From Betaproteobacteria bacterium (GTDB lineage: Bacteria > Pseudomonadota > Gammaproteobacteria > Burkholderiales > SG8-39): 42,417 bases of DNA. The stretch lies in contig SCUF01000175.1 in assembly GCA_004298325.1 (NCBI GenBank), positions 1 through 42,417 of the forward strand. The letters are read 5' to 3'. The position numbers and the translations under genes are program-made. The notes beneath the pieces are model-generated. The model ran no database searches and was not told where the DNA came from. It saw nothing but the letters and a program-made list of their open reading frames with translations. Within the stretch, counting starts at the first letter, position 1, and each line of letters begins with the position of its first letter. Shown here in pieces: positions 7,984 to 14,953 of the stretch.

Positions 7984-9865
7984 CGTACTCGCGATTCGCG
8001 ACCTCAAGGTCTATCTCGACGTCGACGCCGGCACAGTGCGCGCGGTGAACGGGGTTTCGTTTCGCGTGCCCGCCGGCCGCACGGTCGCGCTGGTGGGCGA
8101 ATCGGGATCCGGGAAATCGATCCTGGCGCAGGCGGTGATGGGAATTCTGCCGCGCGTGGCGCGCGTCGAGAGCGGCGAGATCCTGTTTCAGGACCCCGAT
8201 CGCGGCGGCAGCGTCGTCGACATTGCCAAACTCGATCCGGATGGCCTGCCGATGCGCTGCATCCGGGGCGGGCGCATCTCGATCATCTTCCAGGAACCGA
8301 TGACCGCGCTGTCGCCGCTGCACACCATCGGCAACCAGATCGGCGAGGCGCTCGCGCTGCACCGCGACCTCGGCGCGGCGCAGCGCCGCGAAGCCGTGTT
8401 GGAGATGCTGCGCCTGGTGGGATTCCCGGATCCCGTCAAGGCCGAGCACACCTATCCCTTCGAGCTCTCGGGCGGGCTGCGGCAGCGCGCGATGATCGCC
8501 GCGGCCCTGGTGTGCCGGCCGGCGCTGCTCGTTGCCGACGAGCCGACGACCGCGCTCGATGTCACGATCCAGGCGCAGATCCTGCAACTGGTGCAGCAGC
8601 TGCAGGGTGAGCTGCGCATGGCCGTCCTGATGATCACGCACGATCTGGGCATCGTCGCCAACATGGCGGACGAGGTCGTGGTGATGTATCACGGCAAGGT
8701 GATGGAGGCGGGGCCGATCGAGGACATCTTCCGCGACCCGCGCCATCCCTACCTGAGGGCGCTGATGCGCGCGGTGCCGCGCTTCAACATGGCGCCGGGC
8801 GAGCGGCTGACGCCGATCCGCGAGGCGCGCGCCGTGACCGACCACCTGGCATCGGGGCGCGGGCGGCCGCAGGCCGACAACAAGGCCGAAGGTCCGTTGC
8901 TCGCGGTGCGCAACCTGAGCAAGCGATTCGTCACGCGTCACGCCGGCTGGTTCGGAAGCCAGCCGGCCAGCCAGATCCTGGCGGTGGACGACGTCAGCCT
9001 GGAGGTCAACGCCGGCGAGTGCCTCGGGGTGGTCGGCGAATCGGGCTGCGGCAAGACGACCACCGCCAAGATGATCATGCGCGCGATCGCGCCGGACAGC
9101 GGCGAGATCGTGTTCCGCGACCACGGCACGCCGCGCAACGTGCTGGCGCTGCAGGGCGCCGAGCTGTTTGCCTACCGGCGCAAGGTGCAGTTCGTGTTCC
9201 AGGACCCGTTCAGTTCGCTCAATCCGCGCATGACCGCCTACGACATCGTCAGCGAACCGCTGGTGATCCACCGCATCGGCGACGCCGACGAGCGTTTTGC
9301 GCGCGTCAAGGAACTGATGGCGCTGGTGGGGCTCGACGTCCGCTTCCTGCGGCGCTACCCGCACAGCTTCTCGGGCGGTCAGCGCCAGCGCATCGGCATC
9401 GCGCGCGCGCTGGCGCTGGGGCCCGAGCTGCTGCTGTGCGACGAACCGGTCTCGGCGCTCGATGTGTCCGTGCAGGCGCAGGTATTGAACCTCCTGCTCG
9501 ACCTGCAGGATGCCCTGCACCTGACCTACATCCTGATTTCCCACAACCTCGCGGTCGTCAATTATCTGGCCGACCGGGTGGCGGTCATGTGTGCAGGGCG
9601 TCTGGTCGAGCTGGCGCGCCACGAAGAGCTGTTCCGGCGCCCGGTGCATCCCTATACGCGCGCGCTGTTTGCCGCCGTGCCCGACCCCGACCTCGACCGC
9701 AAGCTCGACTTTACCGCGCTCATGGAGGGCAAGGCATCGAATCCGGCTGCGTGGCCGGCACCGTTTCGCCTCGACGGATCGAGGCGTCTCGGCATGCTCG
9801 ACCTCGGCGACGGCCACCTGGTGCGCGCCAGCGAGAACGCCGACCTCGCGGAGCTGAGGGCGTGA
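7976..9865 (+). CDS. Peptide-type ABC importer, duplicated ATPase subunit (YejF/GsiA-like)
   Basis: 629 residues with two complete ABC ATPase domains in tandem. Domain 1 has Walker A GESGSGKS (41-48), Q-loop Q106, signature ELSGGLRQR (about 163-171) and Walker B VADEP with E189. Domain 2 has Walker A GESGCGKT (about 354-361), SGGQRQR and CDEPVSALD. All catalytic residues are intact, unlike the other ABC protein at 14954. The fused DppD/DppF layout is normal for YejF-like subunits of oligopeptide or murein-peptide importers. The next three genes supply the binding protein and both permeases. Start ATG 7976 overlaps the previous gene by eight bases. Confidence 0.9.
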   Translation: MADVLAIRDLKVYLDVDAGTVRAVNGVSFRVPAGRTVALVGESGSGKSILAQAVMGILPRVARVESGEILFQDPDRGGSVVDIAKLDPDGLPMRCIRGGRISIIFQEPMTALSPLHTIGNQIGEALALHRDLGAAQRREAVLEMLRLVGFPDPVKAEHTYPFELSGGLRQRAMIAAALVCRPALLVADEPTTALDVTIQAQILQLVQQLQGELRMAVLMITHDLGIVANMADEVVVMYHGKVMEAGPIEDIFRDPRHPYLRALMRAVPRFNMAPGERLTPIREARAVTDHLASGRGRPQADNKAEGPLLAVRNLSKRFVTRHAGWFGSQPASQILAVDDVSLEVNAGECLGVVGESGCGKTTTAKMIMRAIAPDSGEIVFRDHGTPRNVLALQGAELFAYRRKVQFVFQDPFSSLNPRMTAYDIVSEPLVIHRIGDADERFARVKELMALVGLDVRFLRRYPHSFSGGQRQRIGIARALALGPELLLCDEPVSALDVSVQAQVLNLLLDLQDALHLTYILISHNLAVVNYLADRVAVMCAGRLVELARHEELFRRPVHPYTRALFAAVPDPDLDRKLDFTALMEGKASNPAAWPAPFRLDGSRRLGMLDLGDGHLVRASENADLAELRA

Positions 9866-11757
9866 CGCTGAGGCGCGTGGCACTTGCGGCTGCAGCCGTC
9901 GCGTTGTGGTCGCTGGCCCGCGCGGCGTTTTCGGCCGAGTACGTCGAGACGCCGATGCTGAAGGACGACGTCGAGGCGGGAAAGCTGCCGCCCGTCAGCC
10001 AGCGCGTGCCATGGGCACCTCTGGTCGTGGGCCTGGGAGGCGCATCGACGGCGCCGGGGCGGCAGGGCGGCACGCTGAACATGCTGATCGGCCGCGCCCG
10101 TGACGTGCGCATGCTGGTGGTCTATGGCTACGCGCGCTTGGTCGGCTACGATCGCAGCCTGGCCATCGTTCCCGATATTGTCGAGAGTTTCGAGGTGCGC
10201 GAAGGGCGCGAATTCACGTTCCGCCTGCGCAAGGGCCACAAGTGGTCCGACGGCCATCCGTTCACGGCGGAGGATTTCCGCTACTACTGGGAGGATGTCG
10301 CCGGCAACCGCGAGCTGAGTCCGACCGGCCCGCCGCGCGATCTTCTGGTCGAAGGCGAGGCGCCGCAGTTCGAGGTGCTGGACCTGACTACGGTGCGCTA
10401 CACCTGGTCGAAGCCGAACCCGGATTTTCTGGCGAACCTGGCGGGCGCGTCCTCGCTGTTCATCTACCGTCCAGCGCATTATCTGCGCCGGTTCCACAAG
10501 AAATACGCGAAGCAGGTCGCCGAGGCCGACGCCAAGGGTACTGCGAAGCGCAAGTGGTCGCAGGTCCACAACCGGCTCGACAACCTGTATCAGTTCGACA
10601 ATCCCGACCTGCCGACGCTGCAGCCCTGGATGAACACCACGCGACCGCCGGCCGACCGTTTCGTCGCGCTGCGCAATCCGTTCTTTCACCGCGTCGACGC
10701 CAACGGCCGCCAGCTGCCCTACATCGACCGGGTCGTGCTGGCGGTGGCCGACTCCAAGCTGATCCCGGCCAAGACCGGCGCCGGTGAAGCCGACCTCCAG
10801 GCGCGCGAGCTCCAGTTCAACAACTACACCTTCCTGAAGCAGAACGAGAAGCGCAACAACTTCCGCACCCTGCTGTGGCGCACCGGCACCGGCTCGCAGT
10901 TCGCGCTGTATCCGAACCTCAACGTCAACGACCCGGTATGGCGCAAGCTGCTGCGCGACGTGCGCTTCCGGCGCGCATTGTCGCTGGCGATCGACCGTTC
11001 GCTCGTCAACCACGTGGTGTACTTCGGCCTCGGCACGGAGGCGAACAACACGGTGCTGCCGGAGAGTCCGCTGTTCAGGGAGCGCTACCAGAAGCGCTGG
11101 GCGACCTATGACCGCAAGGCGGCCAACCGGCTGCTCGACGAGATCGGCCTGAAGCGCGGCGGCGATGGCGTGCGCCGATTGCCGGACGGCCGGCCGCTCG
11201 AGATCATCGTCGAGACGGCCGGCGAAGGCACCGAGCAGAGCGACATCCTCGAGCTGGTACGCGAGACCTGGCGCGAGGTCGGCATCATGCTTTTCACCAA
11301 GCCGTCGCAGCGCGAGAATTTCCGCCAGCGCATCTTCTCGGGCGAGACCGTGATGTCGGTCTGGGGCGGGCTGGAGAACGGCATCCCGACCGCCGACATG
11401 AGTCCCGAGATGCTCGCACCGACCAGTCAGCAGCAGCTGCAGTGGCCCAAGTTCGGCCAATTCGTCGAGACGGGCGGCAAGTCGGGCGAGCGCGTCGACA
11501 TCCCCGAAGTTCGGGAATTGGCACGGCTGCTCGTCACCTGGTACCGTAGCGCCGAGCGCGCCGAGCGCGACCAGATCTGGCATCGCATGCTTGACATCCA
11601 CGCCGAGCAGCAGTTCGTCATCGGGGTCGTGTGCGGCGTGCCGCAACCGGTGGTGGTGCGCAATTCGCTCATGAACGTGCCGGAGCGCGGTGTCTACAAT
11701 TGGAATCCGGGCGCGTTTTTCGGCATGTACCGGCCGGACACGTTCTGGTTCAAGTGA
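9862..11757 (+). CDS. Extracellular solute-binding protein, family 5
   Basis: 631 residues from GTG 9862, overlapping the ATPase stop as GTGA. A signal peptide covers about residues 1-25, ending near AAFSA. The mature protein has the SBP5 fold signs: FEVREGREFTFRLRKGHKWS with DGHPFTAEDF (the family signature near the N-terminus), then VRFRRALSLAIDR in the second lobe. It would capture a peptide or similar ligand in the periplasm for the importer encoded around it. Its length of over 600 residues is like YejA rather than the roughly 535 of DppA or OppA. Ligand is unknown; context with glycan genes leaves open a glycopeptide or muropeptide-like ligand, as inference only. Confidence 0.88.
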   Translation: MTLRRVALAAAAVALWSLARAAFSAEYVETPMLKDDVEAGKLPPVSQRVPWAPLVVGLGGASTAPGRQGGTLNMLIGRARDVRMLVVYGYARLVGYDRSLAIVPDIVESFEVREGREFTFRLRKGHKWSDGHPFTAEDFRYYWEDVAGNRELSPTGPPRDLLVEGEAPQFEVLDLTTVRYTWSKPNPDFLANLAGASSLFIYRPAHYLRRFHKKYAKQVAEADAKGTAKRKWSQVHNRLDNLYQFDNPDLPTLQPWMNTTRPPADRFVALRNPFFHRVDANGRQLPYIDRVVLAVADSKLIPAKTGAGEADLQARELQFNNYTFLKQNEKRNNFRTLLWRTGTGSQFALYPNLNVNDPVWRKLLRDVRFRRALSLAIDRSLVNHVVYFGLGTEANNTVLPESPLFRERYQKRWATYDRKAANRLLDEIGLKRGGDGVRRLPDGRPLEIIVETAGEGTEQSDILELVRETWREVGIMLFTKPSQRENFRQRIFSGETVMSVWGGLENGIPTADMSPEMLAPTSQQQLQWPKFGQFVETGGKSGERVDIPEVRELARLLVTWYRSAERAERDQIWHRMLDIHAEQQFVIGVVCGVPQPVVVRNSLMNVPERGVYNWNPGAFFGMYRPDTFWFK

Positions 11758-11764
11758 GCACGCC

Positions 11765-12790
11765 ATGCTGAGCTACACCGTTCGCCGCCTGCTCATCATG
11801 ATCCCGACGCTGCTCGTGATCAGCTTCGTCACCTTCAGCATCATCAAGCTGCCGCCGGGCGATTTCCTGTCGAACCAGATCGCCGAGCTGCAGAGCCAGG
11901 GCGACCGCGCCGCAATGGAAAAAGTGGAATTCCTGCGCAAGCAGTACGGGCTCGACAAGTCTTTCCTCGAGCAGTATGCGGTCTGGGTGGGCCTGTGGCC
12001 GGGTGAGCGGGGCTTTTCCGGGCTGCTGCAGGGCGACTGGGGCTGGTCGTTCGAGTACGATCTTCCGGTCGGGCAGGTGGTGGGCGATCGCATGCTGCTG
12101 TCGCTGATTCTCAATTTTTCGGTGGTCCTGTTCACCTGGGCGATCGCGTTCCCGATCGGCGTATACGCCGCTACGAACCAGTACAGCTGGGGCGACCACG
12201 GCCTGACCCTGCTGGGCTACGTCGGTCTGGCGACGCCCAATTTCCTGTTCGCGCTGGTGCTGATGTATTTCGCCAACGTCCAGTTCGGGCTTTCCATCGG
12301 CGGCATCATGGATCCCGAGTATCTGGGGCGGTCCTGGAGCTGGGCGAAGTTCGGCTCGGTGCTGACGCACCTGTGGATCCCGGTGATCGTGATCGGCACC
12401 TCGGGCACGGCGGCGATGATCCGGCGGCTGCGCGCCAATCTGCTCGATGAGCTGCAGAAGCAGTACGTCGTGACGGCGCGCGCGCGCGGCGTGCCGCCGC
12501 TGCGGCTGCTGCTGAAATACCCGATGCGCATGGCGCTCAATCCGTTCATCGCCGACATCGGCAACCTGCTGCCGAGCGTGATTTCCGGGTCGGCGATCGT
12601 CGCCGTGGTACTTTCGCTACAGACCTCCGGGCCGATGCTGCTCGAGGCGCTGCGCAGCCAGGACCAGTACCTGGCGGGCTCGTTCCTGATGTTCCTGTCG
12701 CTGCTCACGGTGATCGGAATGTTCATTTCCGATCTGCTGCTGGCGGCGCTCGATCCGCGCATCCGGCTGACCGGGGGAGCCGCCAAGTGA
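11765..12790 (+). CDS. ABC importer permease (YejB/DppB-like)
   Basis: 341 residues, ATG 11765. The protein starts with the MLSYTVRRLLIMIPTLLVIS helix typical of DppB/OppB/YejB, followed by a long periplasmic loop and about five further helices. The cytoplasmic EAA loop appears near QYVVTARARGVPPLRLLL, the contact with the ATPase. It forms the translocation channel together with the next gene. Stop overlaps the GTG start of the partner permease as GTGA. The genes are in the order ATPase, binding protein, permease B, permease C, a rearranged Yej-type order. Confidence 0.9.
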   Translation: MLSYTVRRLLIMIPTLLVISFVTFSIIKLPPGDFLSNQIAELQSQGDRAAMEKVEFLRKQYGLDKSFLEQYAVWVGLWPGERGFSGLLQGDWGWSFEYDLPVGQVVGDRMLLSLILNFSVVLFTWAIAFPIGVYAATNQYSWGDHGLTLLGYVGLATPNFLFALVLMYFANVQFGLSIGGIMDPEYLGRSWSWAKFGSVLTHLWIPVIVIGTSGTAAMIRRLRANLLDELQKQYVVTARARGVPPLRLLLKYPMRMALNPFIADIGNLLPSVISGSAIVAVVLSLQTSGPMLLEALRSQDQYLAGSFLMFLSLLTVIGMFISDLLLAALDPRIRLTGGAAK

Positions 12791-13956
12791 GCAGCTCCGG
12801 GCGCGCGGGCGCGATCGAGCATTACGTCTCCACCGAGCCGTTCGATCCGCAGGCGACCGAATGGCTCACGCCGGAGCAGGAGCGGTTCTATCGCGCCTCG
12901 CAATGGAAGATCATGTGGTGGAAGTTCCGGCGCCACCGTATTGCCGTGATTTCCGGGGTGATTCTGCTGCTGTTTTACGCCTCGATCCTGGTGAGCGAGA
13001 TCCTCGCGCCCTACCACCTGCACACGCGCGACACGCGCCATATCTACGCGCCGCCCCAGGAAATCCACCTGGTCCACGAGGGGCGGCTGGTGGGGCCGTT
13101 CGTGTACGGCTACAGCATGCGCCTCAACATGGTGTCGCTCAAACGCGAGTACACGCCGGACCGCGCCAAGGTGCAGCCGCTGCGGTTCTTTTGCCTCGGC
13201 GACGAGTACCGCTTCTGGGGTCTGATCGAGGGCAGTTTCCACCTCGTCTGCCCGGCCGAAGGCGGTACGCTGTACCTGCTCGGGACCGACCGGCTCGGAC
13301 GCGATCTGCTGTCGCGCATCATTTATGGCACGCGCATCTCGCTTACCGTGGGATTGCTCGGCATTCTGGTGAGCTTCGTCATCGGCATTACGCTGGGGGG
13401 CATATCGGGTTACTACGGGGGCTGGATCGACAATCTGATCCAGCGCTTCATCGAAATGGTGCGTTCATTTCCGGAGTTGCCGCTGTGGATGGCGCTGTCG
13501 GCCGCGCTGCCCGTGAACTGGAGCCCGGTGCTCGTGTATTTCGGCATCACCATCATTCTGGGGCTGCTCGACTGGCCGGGCCTGGCGCGGGCGGTGCGCT
13601 CGAAACTGCTGGCGCTGCGCGAAGAGGACTTCGCCTCGGCCGCGGTGCTCATGGGCGCAGGGCCGGGGCGCGTCATCGGCCGACACCTGCTGCCGAGCTT
13701 CGCGAGCCATCTGATCGCCTCGGCGACGCTGTCGGTGCCGGGCATGATCCTCGGCGAGACGGCGCTGTCCTTTCTCGGGCTGGGCTTGCGTCCCCCCGTG
13801 ACGAGCTGGGGTGTGCTGCTGAACGAGGCGCAGAACATCAACGCGGTGGCGCTTTACCCCTGGATCATGATGTCGGTCGTCCCGGTATTCGTGGTGGTGC
13901 TGGCGTTCAATTTCCTCGGTGACGGATTGCGCGACGCCGCCGATCCCTACAAGTAG
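12787..13956 (+). CDS. ABC importer permease (YejE/DppC-like)
   Basis: 389 residues from GTG 12787. An N-terminal cytoplasmic stretch of about 45 residues precedes the first helix (RIAVISGVILLLFYASIL). A long periplasmic segment of about 100 residues follows, ending in the family landmark LLGTDRLGRDLLSR. The EAA loop is near DFASAAVLMGAGPGRVI. Late segments GETALSFLGLGLRPP and the C-terminus are standard for DppC/OppC. It is longer than usual (about 300-340) because of the first periplasmic segment. It is the last gene of the coupled run, and its stop is four bases from the stop of the convergent methyltransferase gene. Confidence 0.9.
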   Translation: MSSSGRAGAIEHYVSTEPFDPQATEWLTPEQERFYRASQWKIMWWKFRRHRIAVISGVILLLFYASILVSEILAPYHLHTRDTRHIYAPPQEIHLVHEGRLVGPFVYGYSMRLNMVSLKREYTPDRAKVQPLRFFCLGDEYRFWGLIEGSFHLVCPAEGGTLYLLGTDRLGRDLLSRIIYGTRISLTVGLLGILVSFVIGITLGGISGYYGGWIDNLIQRFIEMVRSFPELPLWMALSAALPVNWSPVLVYFGITIILGLLDWPGLARAVRSKLLALREEDFASAAVLMGAGPGRVIGRHLLPSFASHLIASATLSVPGMILGETALSFLGLGLRPPVTSWGVLLNEAQNINAVALYPWIMMSVVPVFVVVLAFNFLGDGLRDAADPYK

Positions 13957-13960
13957 TGGT

Positions 13961-14794
13961 TCAGCGGATCTTGCGCAACCACAGACTGCTTTCGCGCGCT
14001 CCGGCGACGAGCGGCAGCCGGCTCAAAGTTCCCTGGCGCAGCCACTCCGGGTGCCTCGCCATCACGTAGGCACTGGCGAACTCGATCGCGTAGGCGCCGC
14101 TCGCGACCAGCGCCGCAACCGCAAGCTGCTCGTTGTAGCCGCGCCAGCCCCAATCGGCCGGGTAGTCGTGCGGCAAGAAGACATCGTGGAAATGCACCAG
14201 GACGCCGGCGGGCAGGGCGGGCAGCACGCGGTTGACGAGGTGATCGACGTCGGTTCCCGGCATCAGTACGTGGCTGGAATCGATCACCAGGAAGTCATTC
14301 GCCTCGAGCGTTGCGAAGGGCGCCGGCCCGGCGTCCTGCACGGGCTTGCGGATGGTCTCGACCTCGAGCCTGTCGAGGCTTGCGCGCGGCGCGGGATCGA
14401 TCGCGGTGACGCGCGTCCTGCACGCCGCATCCCGCACGGCTCGCGCAAGAAAGCGCGTCGAGTGGCCCGAGCCGACTTCCACGACACGGCGGGGTCGGCG
14501 GCGGCGCACCATCGCATAAGCGGCGGCGGCATCGAGCCGCGGGAACCAGTCCTGGTTCCAGCGCGGTGCCGGCGGCGGTTCGCCGCCCAGGCGCTCGAGC
14601 GCGGCGGCGCATTCTTCGATGGCCACGCGATGCGCTGCCATGGCCTCGTCGGCAGCCTGCATGCAGGTGGCGATCGCCGAATACGGCGCCAGGCTGCCGG
14701 GCTTCGCGAGCTGGCTGGCGCGGCGGTAGGGTAGGTAAAAGCCGCGTCGCGCGAATCCCAGCGCGGTCAGCACGGCATCGATCGTTCGGTTCAT
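13961..14794 (-). CDS. Class I SAM-dependent methyltransferase (Methyltransf_24-like)
   Basis: 277 residues, ATG at 14794. The SAM-binding motif I appears as VVEVGSGHSTRF (about 104-115), followed by TAIDP at the end of strand 2 and FLVIDSSHVL, a strand-4 acidic loop. A VHFHDVFLP segment resembles methyltransferases of the Methyltransf_24 and cephalosporin-hydroxylase-like group, where the His and Asp may bind a metal. There is no signal peptide or clear membrane helix. It is encoded opposite to, and between, the glycan/importer operon and the unusual ABC gene, so methylation of the glycan is a reasonable guess. The substrate cannot be deduced. Confidence 0.75.
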   Translation of the reverse strand: MNRTIDAVLTALGFARRGFYLPYRRASQLAKPGSLAPYSAIATCMQAADEAMAAHRVAIEECAAALERLGGEPPPAPRWNQDWFPRLDAAAAYAMVRRRRPRRVVEVGSGHSTRFLARAVRDAACRTRVTAIDPAPRASLDRLEVETIRKPVQDAGPAPFATLEANDFLVIDSSHVLMPGTDVDHLVNRVLPALPAGVLVHFHDVFLPHDYPADWGWRGYNEQLAVAALVASGAYAIEFASAYVMARHPEWLRQGTLSRLPLVAGARESSLWLRKIR

Positions 14795-14928
14795 GGCAAC
14801 TGCGCCGTGCCGTGTCCGCGCGATCCGCGTGCGCCCAACCGGATTTCAGCGGTCATGACCCGACTATAACGGATCGACTGCCGCGGGCCGTGCAAAGCCC
14901 GCAAGGAACGGTAATATCGGGGTCGCTT

Positions 14929-14937
14929 GGGGGGGGG
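14929..14937 (+). repeat. Nine-G homopolymer in the leader of the ABC-like gene
   Basis: Nine consecutive G residues lie between a possible -10 box (TAATAT, 14912-14917) and the ATG at 14954. If an in-frame TTG at 14927 is the true start, the run is inside the coding sequence. Tract-length change would then alter frame; otherwise it could alter leader structure. Confidence 0.9.
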
Positions 14938-14953
14938 CGCGGAAACGCCGCAG

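Noticed and set aside
7946-9883. Long open frame (about 645 codons) on the minus strand across the ABC ATPase gene
   Set aside because: It lies fully opposite a gene with clear domains, its product has no recognisable motif and is rich in Arg, His and Gln as expected from antisense high-GC sequence.
9652-11766. Long open frame (about 704 codons) on the minus strand across the binding-protein gene
   Set aside because: Same reason: an antisense shadow of high-GC coding sequence with no domain pattern.
14851-14860. GGTCATGACC palindrome in the gap before the ABC-like gene
   Set aside because: Ten bases of symmetry are expected by chance in a region this size, and no matching regulator is evident.
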